64,000 nt of DNA. It comes from Cordylochernes scorpioides (taxonomy: Eukaryota; Arthropoda; Arachnida; Pseudoscorpiones; Chernetidae). A program made the translations under genes and the position numbers. Each line of letters begins with the position of its first letter. The stretch's first letter is position 1. Location of the stretch: assembly GCA_030710605.1 (NCBI GenBank), contig CP092872.1, forward strand, positions 95,621,794 to 95,685,793, in the 5' to 3' direction. The notes beneath the pieces were generated by a model. It worked only from the letters and a program-made list of their open reading frames with translations, was not told where the DNA came from and did no database searches. Below, in pieces: positions 40,901-50,785 of this stretch.

Positions 40901-42700
40901 GCGCATAAAATAGTTCATTTTTCTAAAGGTAGATGGCACATTTTTACCGTAGACATTTTACAATAAACACTCGTTTTTTTAAATGAATATATATCGTATA
41001 TATAAATCGTATAATGACTTAAAGCCAAAATATTGATAAAAACTAATAATTCATCTAAGTTGGTGTCCATTTATAAACGAGGGTTGCACTGTAATACACA
41101 TATCGTGTGGGGCAAACAAACACATTTGCATATATACGAATCTCCTTTCTCTACTAGCTTCTCAAACTATTTGTAACTATTTATTACTATTTATAAGTGA
41201 GTATAGAAAATAAAAATGATAATTATGTATAGAAATATATATCACATCATCATTATTTTACCGTTAGTAAAGAGAGAGCGGGGAGAATCTATTTAAATTA
41301 TAAATGGGGAGGGTGAAATAGAAAATTGGAAAAAAACAATATCAGTTGATATAAGGCAAGGTGTCACGTGATGACAAATTGCATACCCCCAAGGGCTATG
41401 TAACTCAAGATAGATGGGGACTAGGTGCCCTACAGGGAACACACACATTAATATACTCCCCCTCTGTATTTAGTGGAAGATAACGCCATGTTACATAGGA
41501 TGTCTTGAATATGACGGAATTGGCAATATTGGCTGACCCATTCAACTGACCAAAGAGAAGGAAGAGAATTGGAAGATTCTGATTTGAGAAAAGCCAATAT
41601 GATCGATCTTTTTTGCATACTACTCATAAATGCCCCGGGATGCAGAGGACGTTAAGGTAAATGCCCATTTTACAAGAAGAATGTCGAAGTGGTCGTAAAG
41701 ATTCATTTTAAAGAAAGAATATCAAAGAATTTGTAAGGGAAAAGAACACATGACAACATAAATGTACTGAGTTTAAAAAAATCAATTAAGAAACCATTAT
41801 ATTCTCGTGGCTTTCACTCTAATCTGTTTCGTTTTGTGGGTAAAGTTTTAAACTAGCAATAGCGCGTTCACTGGCTGGAAAATCTTCACTGGTTACATTA
41901 GCGCCTCTGCGCAAAGCTTTTACATTTTGTGACTCATTGGAAATTTCCTTTTGTTCGGGGCTTCCAGTCTAACCCACCCACTGTGCCGTTCGGTCTAGTC
42001 TACCCAATATGCGGTTTCCACCTATTATAGTTTTCTAGCTTTGTCTAAACTACCCATTGTGTGAATTCCTGTCAAAACTTTCCATTTTGCAGCTTTGTCT
42101 AACCTATCCATTGTGTGACTTCCTGTCAAAACTACCCATTTTGCAGCTTTGTCTAACCTATCCATTGTGTATTTTTTTTATAACCTAGTCATTTTGTGTA
42201 CATTCTAATCGATCCAATTCTTGGTGTAATGGGTTTGTGAGTTTTCTAGTCTTACCTACCCATTTTGTGAATTCCTACCAACCAATTCTACTTTTATTTC
42301 CATTTAAATTATTTTTTGAAGATTTCTAGCTAAACACATTATTGTGGGCTTTCAAGTAAACTTATTCTTAATTTTGAGGATATTTTCAGAAATATAACCT
42401 ATTTTATTACAAATCGAGTTTATATTGGCACCCCAACTAGTCAAAATTCAAAATAATTATCGCGACAACAGAGCTCATAAATACCTCTATGCAAATGTTG
42501 ATAATTTAACTAAACATTACACAATTGATAGAAAATATGTGTGTTATGCATTTTATATATCGATGTACTGGGGTGAAAATCAAAATGCATTTTAAAGAAG
42601 CTTTTACTCATACCCCTATGCAGAGCGTAAAGGTGATAATAAACCTGTTTGCAAAGTTTCAGCGAATTCAGACAAAATGACAACCTGTAACATTGTTGCA
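40901..42700. other. No gene seen; minor local repeats
   Basis: 41280-41760 has mixed composition without domains. 41990-42260 contains loosely tandem copies of GCAGCTTTGTCTAACCTATC CATTGTGTGA and CTTCCTGTCAAAACTACCCATTTT, roughly 57 bp apart. Nothing coding is recognised. Confidence 0.4.
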
Positions 42701-42714
42701 TATAAATATTGAAA

Positions 42715-42915
42715 TGGATGATTTTCGCCCGGGGAGATTGTGAGACGCCCGTGTCTCAAGTGTAACGCGCGGCTTGCCGCGAAAAGGGATGAGATCCTAG
42801 AAAAAGATGGTCGTTTAGCCCATCGAAATATCGGAAATAAAAATATTATTTATTGAATCCAAGATGTGCCCTTTATGAACAAATATAACAATATGTATTG
42901 CTCTATTTTCAGAAT
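42715..42915 (+). repeat. PLE-like terminal fragment
   Basis: GATGGTCGTTTAGCCCATCGAAATATCGGAAATAAAAATATTATTTATTGAATCC followed by GTATTGCTCTATTTTCAGA. The same order (stem, GAAATATCGGAAATAAAA, then TTGCTCTATTTTCA) is found at the end of the PLE remnant at 50700-50785. Confidence 0.55.
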
Positions 42916-43929
42916 ATATATATATATATATATGTGATAACTTTTATAATATAAATACATAATTCCAGGAGCGGGCGTGAACATAATATATTTCTTATAG
43001 TTGAGAGCTGAAATGAGTTTCTGATTGACTTGGAATAAATTTATTTCTATTTTAAGTTTCCAATATGAGTGCAGACGACTTTAAAAAAAAAAAGGGAAGA
43101 AAGGCGTTCGATGCGTGCGGTCCCAGAGTAATTTCCGGTCATGGGAGCTTATTATTGGTCGGTTATGCACGCACTTCCGTTTCTGTGTCCAATCGGGAAG
43201 GCCGTAGAAAGCCCAGAGGCTCACTTACTTCTGATATAAATGATCAGGCATCGGCAATTAATTTGCTCAGGACCTATCCACACATGGCTTCTGTATTTAC
43301 ATATAGCGCCACACAGGTATGCAACACTTTTCCCAGTTTTCGAAATATAAATGCAAATTCGAAAAAGGGGTCAATTTATATAAATTATATATTGAGAAAT
43401 TCTAACTGTCCTTTTTGAAAAATCGTCTGCCCTAATATATATATTATGACCAGGCTCACATGAGATTTTCTATCAACACCTGACCTATTTTTTATTGTGT
43501 TTTTTTCACATATATATTATATAAAAATATATTTAAATGAAAATAAATATGGTTCTAGTGAACAACTCTGTGAAGTCGACTGCAAGATAGCGCGGCTTTA
43601 AACGATATAAACCCATTGTTGTTGTTTTTTTTCTTTTGGCCGGCTCAAAACTTTTAGTAAATATGTAAATACGTAATCTTTTATTTTCTTTATTTTTCAC
43701 ACCTTAAATCAGGTATCAATTTTCTCACAAATTATATCTCTTATATATTTTTAAATATTATATAAAACAACAAATGAAGGTAGTTTCGATTTAATATAAA
43801 CATGATCCATGTTCTGATATGTAGAGAGTGAAATAATACACAGTACTAGCCCATGGTGCAGTTCAAACCTCGAATCTTTCACTGTAATAAATATCAATCT
43901 GGTGATATTTATTTATAAGATCGATTATA
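42916..43929. other. Unassigned region
   Basis: (TA)n at 42917-42934. A 117-codon frame (43065-43418) starts with an ATG and a basic peptide but shows no domain. 43580-43700 is a copy of the GGCCGGCTCAAA repeat of 7074 and 56009. Confidence 0.4.
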
Positions 43930-44127
43930 TCATGGACAAAACTTAAGGAGGTGGAAAGTCTTTGAGGTCGGCGGCCGTCTGTCTATTTTAAGGAGACAGA
44001 GTCAAATTTGTTCACACTTGGTTATCTCGTGTGTCTTCAATAAAGGTCACTGTAATATCTTTCAGAGTTATTGTCCCGATATACATGTTAAAAGTTACAA
44101 CTTCCTTAAATTTTGTCCACGAGTGTA
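43930..44127. mobile_element. Tc1-type MITE copy
   Basis: CATGGACAAAACTTAAGGAG...GTTCACACTTGGTTATCTCGTG...CTGTAATATCTTTCAGAGTTATTG...AACTTCCTTAAATTTTGTCC. Downstream of the poly(A)-binding protein gene. Confidence 0.8.
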
Positions 44128-44154
44128 GGTGTCTGAAGAGGCAGTTAGGAGGAC

Positions 44155-44398
44155 GTGACTGAAGAGACAGTAAAGAGTGAGACGTATGTGAGGAAGACAG
44201 TGAAGAGTGAGACGTATGTGAGGAAGACAGTGAAGAGTGAGACGTATGTGAGGAAGACAGTAAAGAGTGAGACGTATGTGAGGAAGACAGTGAAGAGTGA
44301 GACGTATGTGAGGAAGACAGTAAAGAGTGAGACGTATGTGAGGAAGACAGTGAAGAGTGAGACGTATGTGAGGAAGACAGTGAAGAGTGCTGTCCAGT
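44155..44398. repeat. 30-bp minisatellite
   Basis: About eight units of GTGAAGAGTGAGACGTATGT GAGGAAGACA, 30 bp each, with G/A variation at the third base. Because 30 is a multiple of three, all frames without a stop stay open, which explains the long open frames on both strands. It lies 35 bases past the stop codon of the reverse-strand gene, so it is probably in its 3' UTR. Confidence 0.9.
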
Positions 44399-44432
44399 GA
44401 AGTTTACACGGTTTACTCCACAGCACGGGAAC

Positions 44433-44711
44433 TCAGTAAGGCTTGTACGCGGCGAAGTGATGTCTCCGAGCGAACCGTCCACGCCGTGTGTACGACATGC
44501 CGGGGAAGTTGACGCGCTTCGTCGTCACCCGGATGTGGCGGTCGTTGAGCGCCGTGTTGTTCTTGGAACGTATGGCGCGCGTGGCCTCTTCGGGGGTTTC
44601 GAACTCCACGTAGGCGAACGCCTTCGAGAAACCGTTGGGATGGCGCGGGATGGTCACCCGCTTCACCTTACCGCAGTCCTGGAAGTGGGACTTGAGCTGC
44701 GTCTCCGTCAC
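44433..44711 (-). CDS. Exon 2 of PABPN1-like gene
   Basis: 93 codons including TGA at 44435-44433. It begins at the acceptor CCCCAG|GTGACGGAG and encodes the rest of the RRM, including RNP1, and the C-terminal Arg/Tyr-rich tail ending KPY. Its GC content is far above the surrounding repeats, as expected of a constrained exon. Confidence 0.85.
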   Translation of the reverse strand: MTETQLKSHFQDCGKVKRVTIPRHPNGFSKAFAYVEFETPEEATRAIRSKNNTALNDRHIRVTTKRVNFPGMSYTRRGRFARRHHFAAYKPY

Positions 44712-47700
44712 CTGGGGCCCAACCTCTTCATTTGCATACTAAGCGACTAGGGCGATATGTAAATAAGTTATCCTTCATTATATTAGGACTAATTGTTAAA
44801 GGTTTTATATAAACTTTCAATAAAGAAATAACAATACTTTTCTTGCGTGTATGTTCTTGTGACAAGCAAGAGTTCGGGCAAAGTTGCTTTTCTACGCACC
44901 TGGGGCCCAATCCCTTGATTTGCATACCAAGCGACTAGGGTGATATGTATAAATAAGATATCCTTCATTATATCAGGGAAGATTGTTAATGGTTTTTTAA
45001 ATAAGCTTTCAATAAAGAAATATAAGAATACTTTTCTTGTGCGTATGTGTTTTGTAACAAACACAAGCAAGCGTTCTGGCAAAGTTGTTTTTCACTCTAC
45101 GCACTTATTAAAGATATGCAAATAAAAATAAATTATTTACAAAAGTGAACAAACGTTTCTATAAATAATTCAGCTTCTCATAAGTTTGATAAGCTCGTAG
45201 AAGATCGTCTTTGCTTGAAAGTTTGCGTGTTTGTCACAATAGAAACTTGCTTAATCTTCTAATAAGCCACTAGTTACTAAAAGATTGGCATATATTATAG
45301 TGTGATGCGGTCAAAAATTGAAATAAACGGATATTGTAAATGTATGGAAAAGCTCTCTAGGTAGCAGCTCCCTTACTTCACATAATTTTATATGACCTAG
45401 CTATACTGTTTACTGGAGAGTACTTCTCAAGGATAGGCCATTTTCTTTTTTGACAACTGCTTGTTTAAAAAATCCACGAAGTGCGAAAACAAAGCTGGTT
45501 GTACACTACACTCATAGCACCCAGCACTTACACTCATGGACAAAAGGAAGTCGAAAGTCTTTGATGTCGCCGGTTGTCTCTTTTTTTAAAGTAGAGATAG
45601 CCAATTTTTTCATACTTGGTTATCTCGCGTGTCTTCAATAAAGTTCACTGTAATATCTTTCAGAGTTATTGTCTTAATCCCGATATACATGGTAAAAGGT
45701 ACAACTTCCTTAAGTTTTGTCCATGAGTATATAAACTTAAAAGGGATTCAAATTAAATTATCATTTCAAAAAATTCGAAACTAATATAAACGCGTTTGAT
45801 TCTTTTTAAAAATAAACAATTTCAACTGCCCTTACTGCAATGGAAATATTTATGGGAGGGTCTGGCTCATCAGTGGTGAACCCTCCCAGCGGTTTCGCCA
45901 GTTTAATATACCATACCGCTGTTATAGAGATGGCGCACTAATGCATCATAATATAAATTATCATTTGTAAATCTTTTTATTCATTTTCACTGCTCCTGTC
46001 CTGGTTTTCTAGTGTCACCATATTTCTCTATCTTGAATTTTCCTCTTTATTTCTTCATAGCTTCCCATCAGTCCAATTCTCTCTACGCTTCTCTTTCCAT
46101 CCATTTCACCCTCTAGATGCATCAGTGTATAGGATATAAATATGAATCTAACATTTCACCCACCAGTTTGATGATCAGCTCCAATCTTCAATCAGAACAA
46201 ACGTATAAACAGAGATTAAACCAATACAATAGCTGGCGGATGGTCCAATTCCATCACAATGAGGATTCCAGGCTTTTCTCCGAATGACTCTCATTGTATT
46301 TAAATCCTCTTTCCAAGGATTCCGTGTTGGATATATATGGTAAGATCATATCGCATTGAGGTTTCCAGTACAATGATTTACCTTGGAATAACCTCATTCC
46401 TTCACTTCAAGGTTTTATATATGATATTATTCGACATATAAATATATATATGATTTACTCAATTGAAAATAAGAATTTATATGTAAATATCTATTCCACG
46501 AATTCCTTATTCTAATCGTGGCGTGAATAGTTTGAAAGGTTCCCTTCAATATATATTACGAACTTTCAGTTTTGGTAAGCGCCTACGATTTTGAGCGTTC
46601 TATATGAATTAAAGACAATGCAAAATTTAGAGATAAGAATAACGACTCTATGGACATTCTGTTAAATATCTAAGGAGACAAACAGAATGATCTATTAATA
46701 TATTGGATATTGTTGCTATTTTTTAATCATTTTGTATTACAACAGTATTTATAGAAAACGCCATTTTTCTTGTTGGAGTTTTATATTTGGGTTAAAAATG
46801 ATTTACTTTTTGATGATTTCGACGTTTCAGCGAAAGGTGTCGCCCTTTTCAAATAAACCTTTTTGATAAGACTCATTTATAGTCAAATCAGATCATTACC
46901 AATTTGGCTACGAATAAGCATTATCAAAAAAGGTTTCCTTATAAAGGTTTGCAGTGGTTTGCTGAAACTACGCAGTATGCAAAAAGAGTTTAGGTAAATC
47001 CACTCATGGACAAAACTTAAGGAAGTGGAAAATCTATAAAGTCGCCGGTCATATATTTTTTTTTTTTTGAAAGAGACAGAGGCAATTTTGTTGACACTTG
47101 GTTATCTCGTGTGTCTTCAATAAAGGTCACTGTAATATCTTTCAGAGTTATTGTCTCAATCCCGATATACATGGTAAAAGGTACAACTTCATTAAGTTTT
47201 GTCCATGAGTGGATATCTCTGGAGAGAAAAATCTCTGGACCAGCTCCCATATTTACTAACTCTAACATAGCGTGAAGTGTTTATGAAACATGACTAAGTT
47301 ATATATATTAGGGTAAAGTTAGATTAGGTTATGTAACTTTAGGTTAGTTATCTTGAAGATGGAGGTTGCCTATAGCCGGTATTCTTCAAAGTAGAAGACA
47401 CTTCGGTCAAAATTAATTCATTATTTTTTTCAACGTTTCGCCACAATTTTTTGTCCCCTTTAGGAGAAATTTAAAATAAAACATTTTTGGCAAGGTGTAT
47501 TTTAATAATATATTTATAACGCCTTGCCAAAATGTTCTTATTTCAAACTTTTTTCCTGATTAAGATATAAAAAAGATTTTTTTGCGTCAAAACGTCTAAA
47601 AAATGAAAAATATTATGACCAAAGTGTATTTTATGTAAAAAAAAGAACTACTGTTGTGGTCTTGTAGATTAGCTTAGGTTAGTTTAGATTAGAGTTGATA

Positions 47701-47988
47701 AATATGGGAACCGGTCCTGAGACCTCCCACATTGAGACCGAAGTAATCTCTCACCTGGTAATCGACATTTGCCACGTGCACGGAGCTCTTCTCCAGATAA
47801 GTTCCCGTGTCCAGGAAACTTGAATCATCCAGATAACTTCGTTTTAGCTTCTCGCAAGCTTCAAGATCCTTCAAGGTTTCTTCATCATCTTCGCTCAGCT
47901 TCTCCTCTTCCTCCTCACTGTTGAGGACCATCAGGAGACCGTCGCCCTCATTGTCCTCCTCATTCTCCTGCGCCTTGTAGCGAGCCAT
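44433..47988 (-). CDS. Nuclear poly(A)-binding protein, PABPN1/ePABP2-like, two exons
   Basis: Joining exon 1 (47988-47755) to exon 2 (44711-44433) at a phase-0 CAG|GTGAGA donor and a CCCCAG|GTG acceptor gives a 170-residue protein. Residues 1-50 are acidic (EEEEEK, EDDEE), as in PABPN1-type proteins. One RNA recognition motif follows, with RNP2 VHVANV (70-75) and RNP1 KAFAYVEF (108-115). The hallmark KRVNFPGMSYTRRGR (143-157) and a short Arg/Tyr-rich tail follow. Such proteins bind poly(A) in the nucleus and stimulate poly(A) polymerase; embryonic forms act in egg and embryo. The intron splits the motif right after RNP2. The frame is intact, so the gene may be active. It is shorter than vertebrate PABPN1 and lacks its long coiled-coil, so exact orthology is open. 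Confidence 0.85.
44711..45101 (-). repeat. Tandem duplication of the intron 3' end
   Basis: 44711-44898 and 44899-45101 are diverged direct copies (CCTGGGGCCCAA..., ATTTGCATAC.AAGCGACTAGGG.GATATGTA, TATCCTTCATTATAT, CTTTCAATAAAGAAAT). Each includes the reverse-strand 3' splice site sequence TTGGGCCCCAG|GTG, so the intron carries a decoy acceptor about 190 bases upstream of the one used. Confidence 0.85.
45530..45730. mobile_element. Tc1-type MITE in intron
   Basis: Ends ACACTCATGGACAAAAGGAAG and CTTCCTTAAGTTTTGTCCAT GAGTAT; same interior as 43930 and 47000. Confidence 0.8.
45785..45960 (-). mobile_element. GGCTCATCAGT-family half copy in intron
   Basis: CTTACTGCAATGGAAATATT TATGGGAGGGTCTGGCTCATCAGTGGTGAACCCTCCCAGCGGTTTCGCCAGTTTAATATACC; intact CTGGC/GCCAG pairing. 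Confidence 0.7.
47000..47212. mobile_element. Tc1-type MITE in intron, best-preserved ends
   Basis: Begins CCACTCATGGACAAAACTTAAG and ends CTTAAGTTTTGTCCATGAGTGG in perfect mirror over most of 25 bases. No transposase is present; the interior matches the other copies. Confidence 0.85.
47355..47650. mobile_element. AACGTTTCG foldback in intron, decayed
   Basis: GGAGGTTGCCTATAGCCGG, AGACACTTCGGTCAAAATT and CAACGTTTCGCCACAA on the left; mirrored AAAACGTCTAAAAAATG...GACCAAAGTGTATTT on the right. The ribozyme core on the reverse strand is lost (CTAAAGG). Confidence 0.65.
47755..47988 (-). CDS. Exon 1 of PABPN1-like gene
   Basis: 78 codons from ATG at 47988. It encodes the acidic N-terminus and the first strand of the RRM, VHVANVDYQ, ending at donor CAG|GTGAGA (47757-47755 | 47754). 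On the reverse strand GTATATAG lies about 90 bases upstream of the ATG (near 48081) and could be a TATA box. Confidence 0.85.
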
Positions 47989-49120
47989 CTTCTATCTTGG
48001 TTGTTGGAGAGATGTTTTCTTGATCAGCCCGGGGTAACAAATGCCTACGTGCCTCCACGCGATCCCCTCCTTCCTATATACGATTTTTGGGGGAAAAAAC
48101 TTGATCTTTTATTGATTCAACAAAAATAGTTTTTGATATCTTAAAATTGCGTTTAGATGCAATTATCCGTTTTAAAATTCATAAAACAATTTATTTCATT
48201 TGATCAAATATTAGCAGAATATGCAAATCAGATGGGTGAATAAGCCACACTACCAGTTTTGACAAATTCATACAATAATCTGTGTACCAGGGTTTAGGAT
48301 TATGGTTCTTTATCAGTACAGAGGGGGCTTGGATTTTGAATGAAAATTTGTATGTGAACAATGTATATTATAAAATATTTGGAATAATTAGACATTTCAA
48401 TCAATGAGTGAATAGTATAAAGCAATAAAGGTTAATTGATTCTAGAAGTTGTTCTTGTCATCGTTTCAGGTATCAATTATTTTCTAAGGAATTATAGGAA
48501 GATGTCGAGGGGACATTGGTTATAATTGCAGAATTGACTTCAGTTTCGACTTGAGAAGTAAATAGGAGAAATGATCTTGACACCTTTTCCTCCAATCTTG
48601 TTATGACCAGACCATGATACCATTGTTGCATACTCACTACACATTGATATAGAAGGGAAATCTCCTCATTGAGTTGTGGGAGAATTTAAAATGAAATTTT
48701 TATTTAAAAAAAAAATAATAGATATAAATAAAAAAAAATCGCTAAGGGGAAATTTTCTTTTTACGCCCCCGAAAGCTTATATTGCAGTGATACAAAGACA
48801 AACTCTTCCCTCAGCGATTTTTTATTTATATTTTTATACCGAAAGGATTATAATATTAACAAATCAATAGATATGTAGCCCTACGAAGTGGCACTTCTTA
48901 ATTTAAAAATGCAGGAAAACCCCAAATTGACAATATAAAAATTGAGATTCTGGTACCTATGAATTATATCAGAAGGAATAAGGCTCTAACAACAAGTTGT
49001 AATATAAGCTTTTAAAAATAAAATTAGAATTTATAGTGTTCTCTTGCTCGGTCGATGGTACAAGGATCACTCCAAAGGTTTTTGCAATCACTTATTTTTT
49101 ATTAAATCTGCAACTTTCAA
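47989..49120. other. Upstream region of PABPN1-like gene, otherwise unassigned
   Basis: The first 100 bases probably hold the promoter and 5' UTR. 48240-48330 is a decayed copy of the 23641 ribozyme repeat (CACTACCAGTTTTGACAAATTCA...ATCAGTACAG). No other gene is seen. Confidence 0.45.
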
Positions 49121-49124
49121 ATTT

Positions 49125-49328
49125 TCAGAGTTTCTCAAGATATTCACTCTTAACACCTATGCAAGATTTTATCCGTAAAAACCAATTATCGAAGCACTTA
49201 CACCAGTCATCTTCAGGGATGGAATTTACGGCATTGATAAAGGTTTCATCAGCAGTGTCAAATTTTATCCCTTTCAACAATAACTTAACTTTTGGAGTGG
49301 ACCTTGTATTTAATCGAAAGCTTGCCAA
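49125..49328 (-). pseudogene. mariner-family transposase C-terminal remnant
   Basis: A 67-residue frame whose last 45 residues (INAVNSIPEDDWCKCFDNWFLRIKSCI...EYLEKL) follow the pattern of mariner-family transposase C-termini: an alternating helix with CFDNWF, R/K and C, then a G/S-x-Y-x-E end. No catalytic part was recognised upstream. It is a different family from 20980-22265. Confidence 0.55.
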
Positions 49329-49344
49329 TATGCAAATATGGTAA

Positions 49345-49837
49345 CTATCGCCTTTATACTATGTTGTAGAGATATTTTGATTCATATTTATATAATGTGA
49401 GATTTGAGCGATTAGAAATATTGATGTTGGAGTTATTAAAGATACCTTATCTCAAAGTACTTCTGAAATCAATAACATATTTATTATTTATTACTTCAAT
49501 TTAAGATAGACGAATTCTATCAATTCTTTATGCAAATTAACATATATCATATTGATAAAAATAAGTAAAAGACATCTCCCGATCGTACAACTGAATATTG
49601 CTGATGGTTTGCACCACCTATCAGAATAAATATTAAACTGATCGTTTTTTTTAAAGAAATTTGGAAAAAAAAGATCAGTTAGTAATTATGTCGATAGATG
49701 GCGTCAGAAAAATGAACTTTTAATTTCATATTTCACAGATGCTTTGTAAAATTTAGTTTAGAATATACTGCGTGTGTATATGTAAACTATAATTCAAGAT
49801 AAATTAAATACCTTAGAAATATATATATATATATATA
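49345..49837. other. Repeat fragment, otherwise unassigned
   Basis: 49565-49640 is a GATGGCTTGCGCCATC-family end (CATCTCCCGATCGTACAACTGA...GATGGTTTGCACCACCTATC). (TA)n lies at 49820-49840. Confidence 0.4.
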
Positions 49838-49879
49838 TATATTATTTAAAAATGCCTATTTTGGATCAAAAAGTTTTAT

Positions 49880-49922
49880 TTCCGATATTTCGTGTGGCAA
49901 CTCGCCAAACTTCTTCGGGGAA
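49880..49922 (-). ncRNA. Hammerhead-like motif in left PLE repeat
   Basis: Mirror of 50675-50717: stem I TTCC/GGAA, core CCGAAGA (T to C), 7-position stem II with one mismatch, GAAA and triplet ATC. Confidence 0.5.
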
Positions 49923-50149
49923 CAAGATTGTTTTGAATAGCTCGCGTATCATTTCACGAGTATGTACAACTGCTATAATTTTTTTTTTATTATTTCTAAA
50001 ATCTACAAAATGCATGTTTATAAATATAATTATTAATAATAAAGTGATATATACAATATTAATATATAGCGAATAAATAAATATATACATTTAAAATAAA
50101 AGAATTGAAAATCAGTAATTTGTTATATATATAAATGTATAGTAGTGGG

Positions 50150-50656
50150 CTATATGGTTTTAAATTGTAAGTATAATTGAGGAATGTCTATTTTTCGATT
50201 GATACTGTTTTTATCTTCTATTGAGGTCCAGCTTTCTAGAAAAAGTCTTGAATGTTTGTCCTTGATATTTTGATATACTATTTCAGTTGAGTCAAAATTT
50301 GGTATGTGGTCCTGTTTCAGTGCGTGATCTACTAAAAGGGAAAGAGGGCTATAGTTTTGAAGGGCTGTCCTGTGTTGATTGGTTCTTTCTTCTAGAGTTT
50401 TCCCTGTCTCTCCTATGTATGTAGCTGGGCAAGATCGGCACGGGATTCTGTAAATGAGGTTGGATTTTTGACTGTTGTTTGTGTTATGTTTGGTATCGGG
50501 ATGGCGGAGAAGTGTTTTTAAGTTGGATGGTGTCTGGTATATCGTCTTGATGTTGTACTTCTTGAGGGCTCTACTGATTCTTTCGATGCCGTAGCTGTAC
50601 GGAAGTGTGCAATATGATTTGTGAGATTGGCTATTGGAAGGTAAATGATACGCGAG
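50150..50656 (-). pseudogene. PLE C-terminal region with GIY-YIG endonuclease
   Basis: 168 sense codons open from 50656 to TAG at 50152-50150, with no start codon of its own because it is a 5'-truncated remnant. The linker LPYSYGIERISRALKKY matches the region between reverse transcriptase and endonuclease in Penelope elements. The GIY-YIG domain follows: LIY (67-69) with a CRSC pair, YIG (80-82) and the conserved R91 in LEER. E141 in FLESW is in place for the catalytic glutamate. This endonuclease nicks target DNA during retrotransposition. No stop or frameshift interrupts it, so the loss is from truncation. Confidence 0.8.
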
Positions 50657-50674
50657 CTATTCAAAACAATCTTG

Positions 50675-50717
50675 TTCCCCGAAGAAGTTTGGCGAGTTGC
50701 CACACGAAATATCGGAA
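50675..50717 (+). ncRNA. Hammerhead-like motif in right PLE repeat
   Basis: Stem I TTCC (50675-50678), core CCGAAGA (50679-50685; T to C from CTGAAGA), stem II GTTTGGC/GCCACAC with one mismatch, GAAA (50706-50709), triplet ATC (50711-50713) and stem I return GGAA (50714-50717). Confidence 0.5.
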
Positions 50718-50785
50718 ATAAAACTTTTTGATCCAAAATAGGCATTTTTAAATAATATAATATATGGATTGCTCTATTTTCAAAC

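Larger units (their letters stand above)
44712..47754 (-). other. Intron of PABPN1-like gene, filled with elements
   Basis: 3043 bp, GT...AG. It contains a tandem duplication of its own 3' end (44711-45101), two Tc1-type MITEs, a GGCTCATCAGT-family copy, and an AACGTTTCG foldback (47355-47650). No exon-like open frame is evident between them. Confidence 0.8.
49838..50785 (-). mobile_element. Penelope-like retroelement remnant with inverted terminal repeats
   Basis: Inverted repeats of about 117 bp (49838-49954 and 50643-50760; AAAAATGCCTATTTTGGATC...GCTCGCGTATCATTT) flank a reverse-strand frame for the C-terminal GIY-YIG endonuclease. The reverse transcriptase part is missing. Inverted partial terminal repeats and 5' truncation are common in PLEs. 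Both repeats carry hammerhead-like sequence. The outer flank GGATTGCTCTATTTTCAAAC recurs beside other repeats here. Confidence 0.75.

Noticed and set aside
44012..44482. Long open frames on both strands over the 30-bp minisatellite
   Set aside because: The unit length is a multiple of three, so frames stay open by chance. They also overlap the end of the real reverse-strand exon.
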